64,000 nucleotides of DNA. Source: Salvelinus alpinus (lineage: Eukaryota > Chordata > Actinopteri > Salmoniformes > Salmonidae). The translations under genes were made by a program, and so were the position numbers. How positions within the stretch are numbered: position 1 is the first letter of the stretch; each line of letters starts with the position of its first letter. Positions 32,172 to 42,455 of the stretch are shown in pieces. Under the pieces are notes generated by a model. The model worked only from the letters and a program-made list of their open reading frames with translations. It did not search any database and was not told the DNA's origin. The stretch spans positions 85,835,331 through 85,899,330 of the forward strand of contig NC_092087.1 in the NCBI RefSeq assembly GCF_045679555.1, read 5' to 3'.

Positions 32172-34440
32172 TACTACTCCTAAACACAACCCACCATCAC
32201 TGTGTCTCATGTCAATATTACTCCTAAACACAACCCACCATCACTGTGTCTCATGTTAATACTACTCCTAAACACAACCCACCATCACTGTCTCATGTTA
32301 AAACCTTTTCTCAATAGGGGGGGCGCTGTTTTCACTTTGTAAAAAATCGTTCCCAAATTAAACTGCCTCGTACTCAATTCTTGCTCGTACAATATGCATA
32401 TTATTATTACTATTGGATAGAAAACACTCTCTAGTTTCTAAAACCGTTTGAATTATATCTGTGAGTAAAACAGAACTCATTTTGCAGCAAACTTCCTGTC
32501 AGGAACTGAAAAATCTGAAATCAGGGGCTCTGTTCCAGGGTCAGCCTATTAATTTGCATGAAATCTATGGGTCTGCATGCACTGCATACGCCTTCCACTA
32601 GATGTCAGTAGGCAGTGAGAATTGGAATGGGGTGTATAGCTCTATCTGAGGCCGAATAAGACCTGTTGGAATGACGCGACCACTCTTTCCTTTCTTCACC
32701 ATGGCGCGAGATGGGCCTCCGGATTGCGTTCTGAAAAGCTTTCGTTATAGACGTTAGATATCTCCGGCTCTGATTTTATTTGATATATGTGTTAAAAACA
32801 TCATAAACTAGTTATTTTAAACCGACTTATATCACTTTATATCAGTTTATTGCGATTTTCTGGAATTTCTTTGTCTTGCGTTATGGTGTGTTGGACACTG
32901 CTGCACCACATGGCTAGCGTTGGCTGCTAATTCTACAGATGAAGAGGGCATTCTACAACCAAACAACGATTATTCTGGACAAAGGACACCTTGTACAAGA
33001 TTCTGATGGAAGATCATCAAAAGTAGGAACCATTTATGATGTTATTTCGTATTTCTATCGAAAATGTGTCGTCGTAATTTGGGCGCTGATTTTGGGCGCT
33101 GTCTCGCTATAACGTAAGCTGTATGTCGTACTAAAGTAATTTTTTTAAATCTAACACAGCGGTTGCATTAAGAACTAGTGTATCTTTCATTTGCTGTCCA
33201 ACCTGTATTTTTTGGTAAAGTTTATGATTAGTTATTTGATTAGGATTAGGTGAGTGTCAGAAATATATCCGGATAATTTTGTGCAGTTAGGCTACGTATT
33301 CACATTGTTCAACCACGAATTGTACCGCAAAATATGCACATTTTCGAACAAACCATATATGTAGTGTGTAATATGATGTTATAGGACTGTCATCTGATGT
33401 AGTTTATGAAGGTTAGTGAAATAATTAATATCTTTTGCTGGTTTTGTCGCTATCGCTACCGTTGCCTTGAATCAATGCTGTTGTGTGGTTGGATATTGTA
33501 GTAAGCTAATATAATGCTATATTGTGTTTTCGCTTTAAAACACTTAAAAAATCTGAAATATTGGCTGGATTCACAAGATGTTTGTCTTTCAATTGCTGTA
33601 CACCATGTATTTTTCATAAATGTTTTATGAGTATTTAGGTATTTCACGTTGCTCTCTGTAGTTATTCTAGCTGCTTTGGTGAGAGTTGTGATGGTGGCTG
33701 CAATGTAAAACTATGATTTATACCTGAAATATGCACATTTTTCGAACAAAACATATGCTATACAATAAATACGTTATCAGACTGTCATCTGATGAAGTTG
33801 TTTCTTGGTTAGTGACTATTTATATCTTTATTTGGTCAAATTTGTGATAGCTACCTATGCGGTAAAAAAATGGTGAAAATATGCGGTTGAGTCTTTTGCT
33901 ATGGTGGTTAGCTAATAGAAATACATATTGTGTTTTCCCTGTAAAACATTTAAAAAATCGGAAATGATGGCTGGATTCACAAGATGTGTATCTTTCATCT
34001 GGTGTCTTGGACTTGTGATTTCATGATATTTAGATGCTAGTATTTAGTTGTGGCGCTATGCTAGGCTATGCTAGTCAGCTTTTTTACTGATGGGTACCAA
34101 GTAGAAGTTAATACTACTCCTAACCACAACCCACCATCACTGTGTCTCATGTTAATACTACTCCTAACCACAACCCACCATCACTGTGTCTCATGTTAAT
34201 ACTACTCCTAAACACAACCCACCATCACTGTCTCATGTTAATACTACTCCTAAACACAACCCACCATCACTGTCTCATGTTAATACTACTCCTAAACACA
34301 ACCCACCATCACTGTCTCATGTTAATACTACTCCTAAACACAACCCACCATCACTGTGTCTCATGTTAATACTACTCCTAAACACAAACCACCATCACTG
34401 TGTCTCTTGTGAATACAACTCCTAACAAACAAACCACAAA
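32172..34440. repeat. 44-bp minisatellite split by element E4
   Basis: Units containing CTCCTAAACACAACCCACC, 44 bp or 42 bp long depending on TGTGTCTC versus TGTCTC. About three copies lie at 32172-32301 and about seven at 34108-34440. Confidence 0.9.
32302..34107 (+). mobile_element. TTAA-flanked transposon E4
   Basis: 1806 bp between TTAA at 32298-32301 and TTAA at 34108-34111. The surrounding 44-bp minisatellite normally reads CATGTTAATACT, so the duplication of TTAA is shown directly. Starts AACCTTTTCTCAATAGGGGG; the opposite end is only loosely inverted. It belongs to the same family as E2, on the other strand. No transposase frame. Confidence 0.9.
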
Positions 34441-34742
34441 ATAAATGCACATGAATAAACTGAACTATACGCATCAACACAGTCCAGGGCCCATATTCAG
34501 AAAGTGTCTTAGAGTAGGAGTGCTGTTCCAGGATCAGATTAGCTTTTTAGATCATCATTTTATGGATCCTAGATCAACTCTCCTACTGAGGCTGTTCATG
34601 AATATGAACCCTGAAGTAACAGACAAAACACAGGTCAAATTAAAACAAAAAGTAAAATGATACATTACCCTGAAGTACTTGATGTATTACTAAAAACAAA
34701 TTACCAAAAACTATATAACAAGATATCGTGAAGTGTACTTAC

Positions 34743-34880
34743 AGAGTGAAGTGAAGGGGAAGGTCTTGAACAGTGAGTCAACGTACTGTCACTGCGTGGA
34801 AACAAGAAGTAGTCTACTGTAAGTGTTAGTAGAAGCAGGCGTAGCCTAAGTGTGAGTTCTGTGGTTGACACATTTTAAAA
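34743..34880 (-). promoter_or_regulatory. Orphan leader exon and promoter copy
   Basis: Closest to copy 1 at 655-792, with which the flanks also align for several hundred bases. The donor GTAAGTACAC is kept, with TTTTAAAA near 34872. Below it lie only the minisatellite, E4 and the promoter region of gene B, so no receptor body is left for it. If used, it could splice onto gene B exons and serve as a distant alternative start; this is speculation. Confidence 0.5.
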
Positions 34881-35927
34881 GTAGCCTAGTCAGGGCATTA
34901 ACATGCAGCAACAGCATGTCACATAAGGGATGTTACTGTATCTAAATAGAACATGGTCTAAAGTCAGCATACTGTAGTTACATTTCTTTATTTAAGGAGT
35001 GGGCCTACATGTTTTAAGAGAGGCAAAATGTTACCCATTCCCATCACTCCTCATCAGCTGCATCAGTGTGCTACTGAAGGTTCCAGCACAAATTAAAGGT
35101 GTGTATCTTTGGTTCAGGGGTTCTACACTAGAGCGCTCCCTACTGGCAACCCAATATTACTGCAGCCTACAGTCTTCACATTTCTCTACTAGTCTAGGAA
35201 ATTCCATACCTCGCAATAAGGTGACAATAAGGTGCCTGAGAGGTCATCATTCTCCACCCTTTTCCAAGTGAGCATGTGCACACTTCCCGTCATGGAATTA
35301 TTAAGCATGGGACTGGTGTGAACATTGGCTGGCTAGAGTTTCCATCTTTGTTATCTAAATCCATGCAAAAAAAAAAGTATGCAAGTGCACGCTTTAGGAA
35401 AGGTGGAGAATCGGGATGCTGTCAGAAAGGGCTGTGGCCAGGAGGCAGAGAACAAGAGATGAAGCTGAAATCTTTGCCAGGGGCCATGGAACAGGGAACC
35501 GAGTGAGGGATTCACGTTTTCCAATAAAGTGTTTCACCTATGTTGTTGTTTTTCCTTGATTGACACTCGACTAAAATGAATTCAAACAACCCAATCAGAG
35601 ATCTAAATATGCAAATCTATGCCACTCAGCTCGCCAATTTTTCATAATGGGCCAATCTGAGAAGAAGCGGGCGGAGTCAGAGGATACCAGCTGAGGATTC
35701 AAATGGAAGATGGCAACAGAAAAAGACACAGATGAAATACACAAAATATAAGATAAAATAACATTTAAAATGTATACAGAATAAACCACACACATAAAGA
35801 TACTGTGTTATTAAGAGTTATAGTGGGACTGGCATTTGAATTTTGTGAACTAGCTATGTCAGCTAGCTTGTTCGTTGAATCAGCTGTTGTTGTTATTCAG
35901 CGAAAGCGTAATCTAGCTACCGTTAGG
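34881..35927. other. Spacer
   Basis: The first part is paralogous to 0.8-1.3 kb. 35260-35530 has a uniform character ending in CCAATAAAG at 35521, a possible polyadenylation signal, but no protein I recognise. Confidence 0.4.
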
Positions 35928-36105
35928 TGTTCAGGTCTTCTTGGTTCTGGGTTTGTTGTGTTCAGGTCTTCTTGGTTCTGGGTTTGTTGTGTTCAGGTCT
36001 TCTTGGTTCTGGGTTTGTTGACTGTGCTGTAGAGAACAGAGGGGTCCTCCTCAGCTGCTTGTGCCACCATGGGCCTGGAGAAAGAAACATCCATTCAACT
36101 GAATG

Positions 36106-36196
36106 TGAGTCCCAAAAGGCACCCTACTCCCTTATAGTGCACTACTTTAGACCAGTAGTGACCTAAATAGGGAATAGGGTGCCATTTGGAATGCAA
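36106..36196. mobile_element. Short palindromic salmonid repeat
   Basis: GGCACCCTACTCCCTTATAG and the inverted TAAATAGGGAATAGGGTGCC flank a TAGTGCACTA core. Related copies are near 39290-39335 and 42552-42662. Confidence 0.5.
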
Positions 36197-36959
36197 TGAG
36201 AACAGTTCCTTAAAAACCTCATTACATCACTCCTTCATTATAGACATGTCATAGTAACTGTCTTGAGATGTCCATTGTTGGATTTGTAGTTTCAGGAAAT
36301 ACCATTTGGTCTCAATAATACTCCTGGAACTTTTTAGACATTAAAACTGCAACTTTTCAAAATGTCCACTGTTACACCATAGTATGAATTCAAGGAAATG
36401 TCATTTGTTCTGAAGAATGCTCCTTCAACCCTTCAGATATTGATGGAGAGAGTTATCAGGGAACAAGGAGTGGTGACTTATCTCAGGGAACAAGGGTCAT
36501 TCAGTTGTACAACTGACTAGGTATCCCCCTTTCCATTTCCCTTTCCCAATAAGCAGCAACATATGAATAACCTGGATGCTGTCTGTGTGTTCACAATGTT
36601 CTATATAGTATTGACTCTGTTGTTGTAATGGCAGAATATGCTCCCCAGATGGCAGCCCTGCGGATGTTGAATTTTCCAGCAGCGTACTGGACATCCTCTT
36701 CCTGTTTCTGGGGTTGAAGCAGTTGGACGGTGAAGTACAGAGGTACTTCCTGGTTTTAGGAGAGAGAGAAGTGGACGCTACCGTAGTGAACATCATCCTG
36801 GTCGACGGTGGCCGCTGTCTGTGCTGCAGTAGAGGTCATGGTCATGCCTGAGATGTTGTCATACACTGGACTAGAGTCTCCCTGATGGGAAGAGGAAAGA
36901 CAACACAAGGAGTAGGGATGTTCCACAAGGCAATACAAATAATCGGATTCTAACAGACA

Positions 36960-37432
36960 TCACCGGCCTTCTAGGCTTCACTGAACTGGATTCATTATCA
37001 TCAACCCCGGACTGTCTTGTCTGATTATGCACACCTGGTTCCCATTCCCCCTGATTAGTATGTTATATATGTGCACTTTGTTCCCCATTGTCCTTGTCGG
37101 TTATTGTTCCCATGTCTGTTGGTCGTGTGAGTACCTATGCGTTGTTTCAGCGTATGTGTTTTGTGTATTACGGGTCCCATGTCGTTCTACGGGGTTTACC
37201 CTCGCTCTTTTGTTTTGGTACATCCCAGTGTTTTGCTCTTTTGTTTTGGTACATCCCAGTGTTTTGCTCTTTTGTTTTGGTACATCCCAGTGTTTTGCTC
37301 TTTTGTTTTGGTACATCCCAGTGTTTTGCTCTTTTGTTTTGGTACATCCCAGTGTTTTGCATACGTGTTTGTTTTGGGTGTATTAAAAACCCCTATTAAT
37401 AAGTATTCCTGCCTCTAAATCCTTTATACCAG
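36960..37432. mobile_element. Repeat-rich insertion inside gene C with a 31-bp array
   Basis: Replaces the transmembrane region of gene C. 37208-37362 holds five copies of a 31-bp unit (TTTGTTTTGGTACATCCCAG core). The ends (ACCGGCCTTCTAG... and ...TATACCAGCGT) look like those of a dispersed salmonid element, but I did not find a clear target duplication. Confidence 0.5.
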
Positions 37433-37744
37433 CGTAACTCTCACAGTGGTAATGTCCATTGTCCTTAGACTTGAAGTTACTTGTGTTGTACATCCAAATC
37501 CATTTAGAAAAGTCTTATTTTGAAAGTACCAGGTGTATTTGTCTACAGGTGGGTTGGCATCACTGCTGTAGGTCAGAGTCACTGAACTGCCCTCCACTAT
37601 TTCACCAGAGGGACTGACTGACAATGAGGTGTTCTTTGGGTCATCTGGTGGACAATATGTAACAATAGTGTTTTAAACAGTGTTTTACATGAGGAGCATC
37701 ATGACTTGTGACTGAAATGGTAATTTAAATATGATCCTCTGATA

Positions 37745-38008
37745 TAAAGATGAGGTAACGCCTACGGGGGTAACGCCTACTAGGCTACCTGCCGCCTACG
37801 GGGGTAACGCCTACTAGGCTACCTGCCGCCTACGGGGGTAAAGCCTACTAGGCTACCTGTCACCTATGGAAAGGTTGCTAGATTGAATCCCTGAGCTGAC
37901 AAGGTAAAAATATGTCGTCCTGCCCCTGAACAAGGCAGTTAACTCACTGTTCCTAGGTTGTCATTGTAAATAAAAATGTGTTAACTGATTTGCCTAGTTA
38001 AATAAAGA
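37745..38008 (+). mobile_element. tRNA-derived SINE with duplicated head
   Basis: Includes GAATCCCTGAGCTGACAAGG, CCCCTGAACAAGGCAGTTAA and a TAGTTAAATAAAG tail, as in salmonid HpaI-type SINEs. The head is preceded by about three copies of a 34-bp unit containing CTACTAGGCTACCTGCC. Confidence 0.7.
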
Positions 38009-38010
38009 AG

Positions 38011-38054
38011 AAATGTATTTGGCTAAGGTGTATGTAAACTTCGGACTTCAACTG
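38011..38054 (-). mobile_element. Tc1 (Sleeping Beauty-related) terminal repeat
   Basis: Ends ACTTCGGACTTCAACTG before TA, the inverted form of the end seen at 31699. Only one terminus is present, fused directly to the SINE tail. Confidence 0.75.
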
Positions 38055-38346
38055 TAGGTAGATAAATGCACAATCCTCTACGGTCCGTCAAGCTGTATAG
38101 GAGCCTAAAGACTGACCACCAGGTTCAATGATATTTACTATCACACACACACACCTATTATATCATAGCGTCCGTATTCACAAAGTGTCTCCGGGTAGGA
38201 TCTAGGATTAGTTTTCCCTTTTAGATCTTAATTGTATTGACCACGAGTACCTGATCCTAGATCAGCACTCAAAGTCTGAGACCCTTGAGTACATGGCTTA
38301 TGGCTAAAAACAAAAAAGTATATTTCAAGATATCAATTGTACTTAC

Positions 38347-38443
38347 AGACTGAATGGGAGAGGTCTTGTACAGTGAGTCAACTTACTGGTAGTGAGTGGG
38401 AACTGCTAGTAAGTGTCAGTTCTGTGGTTGATACATATTTAAA
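38347..38443 (-). promoter_or_regulatory. Leader exon and promoter copy of gene C
   Basis: Donor GTAAGTACAA at 38346, TTTAAATATG box at 38434-38443. The exon is slightly shorter than the others through a loss near TGAATGGG. It stands above pseudogene C. Confidence 0.55.
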
Positions 38444-38758
38444 GTAGTCAGAATACAAGTAGATGATGCAGAACTGTCCTTTCCATCCTCTTTAAGTCAT
38501 TAACATGCATGAGGACCAGAACAGCAAGTCAGAAAGGGGTGTACTGCATTTCAATACAAAATGCACAACAGACTGCATATCTAGTTACCTTTCTTCACTT
38601 GAGTGGGCTTACATTTTTGAAACGGTCAAGATTTTGATAATTTCCAACGTATTCCATTGATTACATACAGAATTATGTTATGTATCGGACCCCAGTAAGA
38701 CAAGCTGTCTCCATTGACGTCGGCTAATGGGGATCCTATTAAATCAAAATCAAGTCAA

Positions 38759-38995
38759 TGTGTTTACTATAGTCTACTATTTGGAATGTTAATAATATCT
38801 TAGAATGTGTTTACTATAGTCTACTATTTAGAATGTTTATATCTTAGAATGTTTTTACTATAGTCTACTATTTAGAATGTTTATAATATCTTAGAATGTG
38901 TTTACTATAGTCTACTATTTAGAATGTTTATAATATATTAGAATGTGTTTACTATAGTCTACTATTTAGAATGTTTATAATATCTTAGAATGTGT
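38759..38995. repeat. 47-bp tandem repeat, about five copies
   Basis: Unit TGTTTACTATAGTCTACTAT plus TTAGAATGTTTATAATATCT. It expands a segment present once at about 47525-47570. Confidence 0.85.
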
Positions 38996-39089
38996 TGCCT
39001 TGCCACTCTCAGTTCTACATGGAACAGGTCAAAGTTCTATATATTTATTATTATTTGTGTGTGTGTGCACGTGTGTGTGTACGTTCTAG

Positions 39090-40112
39090 GAGATGACTGG
39101 TATCATGAGCTCTATGATAAGATGGGAACGTGTACGTTCCCCTGTATGCAGAACAACGCCCCCAAAGAGCATGTCGACAACTTCTCCAGGTAACAACTAA
39201 CCACAGATCTATGATTTAGATTTCTAATTCATTTCTTCACCAAGCTATTTAGTAAGGAATAGTCACGACGACTATCTCTCACAATTAAAAACGCCAAAGT
39301 AGTGCACAATATAGGGAATAGGGTGCCATTTGGGAGTTAGAGTATACCTTTAAACTTTTACTCTCTGTCTCACCCTGTCAGAAAATGGACAATAACAATG
39401 ACGGAGTGGTCACCATGGAAGAGTTCCTGTGTGTGTGTGTGTGTGTGTGTCTGTGTGTGTGCGTGCGTGCGTGTGCATTTGTGAGTTTGTGAGTGTGATA
39501 TTTCAGCATGATTCTATAAGATATCATTATGAATGACATGATTTGATGGCGTCTAAAACATCCCAATGTAAAGTAACTGTCCAGTGTTTCCAGATTTCTA
39601 TGAAATATGACGTATCATTACTTACAATATGAATGAAATAGTTTTCCTTCCAAAAAAATCGTTAAGTATGTTGGACTGGTGTGGGCGTACCCCAACAACA
39701 GAATACTGTGGGCGTATACTGGTCATAAAAACATATTAATGTAATGTACTGTAGACCGCTGACTTGCTCGATCATCCTCCTCTAAACCGCTGATTGGCCA
39801 GCTCATCCTCCTTAAGAGCACGACATCATATTCTTCAGGTGGGTTTTTTAAAGTGTTCTTTCTCCAATTTATGCTTTGGCCACAAATATGAGTATAGGAC
39901 AAGTCAACAACAATATTTGTGTATGAGTTAACAGAATATGAACTTTTAAAAGTGAGAATTTCACTGGGCAGTTACTTTAAGAACCTGCTTCTGCTATTCT
40001 ATTGTTTAAAACTTATATTCACCTGCTTCTTACCCGTTGTGCTTTTTGTCCCTTCCTGCCTCCCGTCCAGGATGAGAACATCATGCAGTCCATGCATCTG
40101 TTCACAACATAA
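39090..40112 (+). pseudogene. KChIP-like gene fragment, copy 2
   Basis: Three exons of a Kv channel-interacting protein-like gene (EF-hand calcium sensors that modulate Kv4 channels). 39090-39188 reads ELYDKMGTCTFPCMQNNAPK then EHVDNFS before donor GTAACA. 39382-39430 reads KMDNNNDGVVTMEEFL, a complete EF-hand loop with D, N, D and E at positions 1, 3, 5 and 12. 40071-40112 reads DENIMQSMHLFTT then stop. A loss of about 4 bases in the first exon and a (TG)n run replacing the end of the second argue for a pseudogene. The upstream two thirds of the gene are absent. Confidence 0.75.
39429..39475. repeat. (TG)n microsatellite
   Basis: Directly follows GAGTTCCTG of the EF-hand exon and replaces its 3' end and donor. 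Confidence 0.9.
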
Positions 40113-40743
40113 TTTAGTGACATTTCCTATGGGTGTGGCCTAACAGAAGGGACACACATATTGACCTCCACTGCCCCGCCCCCCTCACTCAGTGAGGCTG
40201 TCAGGGGGGTAAAAGGTACCTCTCCATGGGATCTCCACTCTCCCCTCCACCCCTAGGCCCTCTCTGTCCCCAAAGAGAGACACCTACCTGGGAAGGTCAG
40301 ACAACAGTTAGGGGGTCAAGAGCCACGCCATGTTGGAGACCATAGCACTCATTCTATATGACATCACATTCTCACTGAACAATGATGTATTCTATTTTCT
40401 AACTACTAGTTGGACAAAATGGTGGACTGTTATTCTTCTAAGGACAAAAGGCTTTAAAACAAGCTTTAATCTCAATGCCTGGTCTGAATTTGTTAACTGT
40501 GAGATGTATTATTATCAATCATCGAACATTCCAGAATGTTCCATCTCTCAGTGTTCTGGAATGGAATGCCCTCGCTGACTGAATTACCCTCCACACTCCA
40601 AACATCCATGTTATGTCATATTGTGTCTGTCTGTTTTGAAAATGACAATGAATAATAGTTAATGTAACTGGTTGTGTGTCTAGGTGCTGGACATTGCTCC
40701 TTCTGAAAGTGTCTGTGTATATTTTGTACAGACATGATGATGA

Positions 40744-40962
40744 GTCAATCACCACCTTCCGGAGACACCTGAAACCCCACCTCTTTAAGGAATACCTAGG
40801 ATAGGATAAAGTAATCCTTCTAACCCCCCCCTCCCCCTTAAAAGAGTTAGATGCACTATTGTAAAGTGGTTGTTCCACTGGATATCATAAGGTGAATGCA
40901 CCAATTTGTAAGTCGCTCTGGATAAGAGCGTCTGCTAAATGACTTAAATGTAAATGTAAATG
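40744..40962 (+). mobile_element. LINE/SINE 3' end insertion
   Basis: Ends in CGCTCTGGATAAGAGCGTC and TAAATGTAAATG, a common salmonid L2-type tail. A short ATGATGA-like duplication flanks it. The paralogous site at about 14506-14520 (GACATGATGATGAAGGTG) is empty. Confidence 0.75.
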
Positions 40963-41394
40963 ATGAAGATGAAAAAAACACTATTGACATACAAACCAAA
41001 GTACTGTAAATGTCTTATTTGTAGTTACTATACAGCATATACTATGTAGTACAAGAGGCGTGATTTTGAAAGCTTTCAAAATGTCACATCTCACACAGTA
41101 GTTTACAACACAGTAGTTTACAACATAGTAGTTTACAACACAGTAGTTTACAACAACAAAACACAATTGATTAAAGCAATAAGAAACGTTGCATCAAGCA
41201 GAACTCTTTCCTGGACATTGAGGTAAAAATGTGCCATAACTGTTATAAAAAATAATATAAATCAAGCAAACGTACACTATGTGTATCATCTAATAGGACC
41301 ATTTGAAGTAATACAAATAATAGAAACAGAATATCTATTGTTGTTAGACTTCATATATAGTCTCACAAGTCTGGTGATTGTTTTGTTGAATAGA

Positions 41395-41545
41395 GTAGTC
41401 CTGTGTGGCTCAGTTTATACAGCATGGAGCATGGGTTCCATTCCTGCTAGGACTTCCCATGTGAAAAATGTATTACATGACTGTAATGACTGAGTGAATG
41501 AATTTAGATAAAAGTGTCTGCAAGATGGCATACATTATTACATAC
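41395..41545 (+). mobile_element. tRNA-derived SINE, paralogue of 19118-19262
   Basis: Head TGTGTGGCTCAGTTTATACA and a degenerate tail. Same position relative to the MITE and the terminal exon as in the other block. Confidence 0.55.
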
Positions 41546-41549
41546 TATT

Positions 41550-41755
41550 ATAAACTGGGTAATTTGGTTTGTCGATGCTGATTGGCTGAAACAGCATTTC
41601 AGAAGCAAAAAATACTTTATTGCTACTATAAACTGGTGACCAACGTAATTAGACCAGTAAATAGTAATTTGTCATACCCATGGTATACGGTCTGATATTC
41701 CAATCCTTTCAGCCAATCAGCATTCAGGGCTCGAACCACCTGGTTTATAATGGTC
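41550..41755. mobile_element. Palindromic MITE, paralogue of 19266-19516
   Basis: Inverted ends ATAAACTGGGTAATTTGG and CGAACCACCTGGTTTAT. Shorter than its paralogue by about 45 bp. Confidence 0.65.
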
Positions 41756-41831
41756 AATATTCCACACCTCCACAGGCCTTATGTCACTTGTTTATATATA
41801 CAGGTCCAGATATACAAGGTTTTTGTCAAAC

Positions 41832-42455
41832 TTGTTGTGTTCAGGTCTTCTTGTTTCTGAGTTTGTTGTGTTCAGGTCTTCTTGGTTCTGAGTTTGTTGT
41901 GTTCAGGTCTTCTTGGTTCTGGGTTTGGTGTGTTCAGGTCTTCTTGGTTCTGGGTTTGTTATGTTCAGGTCTTCTTGTTTCTGGGTTTGTTGTGTTCAGG
42001 TCTTCTTGGTTCTGAGTTTGTTGTGTTCAGGTCTTCTTGGTTCTGGGTTTGTTGTGTTCAGGTCTTCTTGCTTCCGTGTTTCTTGTGTTCAGTTCTTCTT
42101 GGTTCTGGGTTTGTTGTGTTCAGGTCCACTTTGTTCTGGATTCGTTGTGTTCAGGTCCACTTTGCTCTGGGTTTGTTGTGTTCAGGTGTTCTTGGTTCTG
42201 GGTTTGTTGTGTTCAGGTCTTCTTGCTTCTGGGTTTGTTGCGTTCAGTTCTTCTTGGTTCTGGGTTTGTTGTGTTCAGGTTCACTTTGTTCTGGGTTTGT
42301 TGTGTTCAGGTCCACTTCGTTCTGTGTTTGTTGTGTTCAGTTCTTCTTGGGTCTGGGTTTGTAATGCTCAGGTATTCTTCGTTCTGGGTTTGTAATGCTC
42401 AGTTCTTCTTGGTTCTGGGTTTGTAATGCTCAGTTCTTCTTGGTTCTGGGTTTGT
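41832..42455 (-). repeat. 31-bp minisatellite in the 3' UTR of gene D, about 20 copies
   Basis: Core AGGTCTTCTTGGTTCTGGG, period 31 bp. Genes B and C have about three copies at the same place. It overlaps the last codons of gene D and otherwise lies in the 3' UTR. Confidence 0.9.

Larger units (their letters stand above)
35993..37644 (-). pseudogene. CD22-like gene C, pseudogene
   Basis: The terminal exon 35993-36074 is intact (SVLYSTVNKPRTKKT then stop). The ITIM exon 36645-36881 begins like the others (GDSSPVYDNISGM) but has a TAA at 36756-36758 just after DVHYGSV. Its donor is GGGAGC instead of GTGAGC, and the later motif VQYAAGKF has lost the +3 hydrophobic residue. Transmembrane and juxtamembrane exons are missing, replaced at about 36960-37430 by a repeat-rich insertion. 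One C2 exon (about 37432-37644) remains, with the B-strand Cys changed to Tyr and a frameshift before the YHCE motif. A leader-exon copy lies upstream at 38347. Confidence 0.85.

Noticed and set aside
34142-34425. Frames repeating MLILLLNTTHHHCL and SHVNTTPKHNPPSL
   Set aside because: Translation of the 44/42-bp minisatellite.
35260-35530. Possible processed gene with AATAAA at its end
   Set aside because: The short frames match no protein I recognise and no poly-A tract or target duplication is evident.
37027-37418. Frames repeating FVLVHPSVLLFC
   Set aside because: Come from the five-copy 31-bp array inside the insertion in gene C.
31699-38054. A single Sleeping Beauty-type element with one end at 31699 and the other at 38054
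   Set aside because: The two ends are 6.3 kb apart with unrelated gene C sequence between them, so they are more simply two separate fragments.
41680-42426. Plus-strand frames rich in CSGLLGSGFVVFRSSWFW
   Set aside because: Antisense reading of the 31-bp repeat in the 3' UTR of gene D. Hydrophobic appearance is a composition effect.
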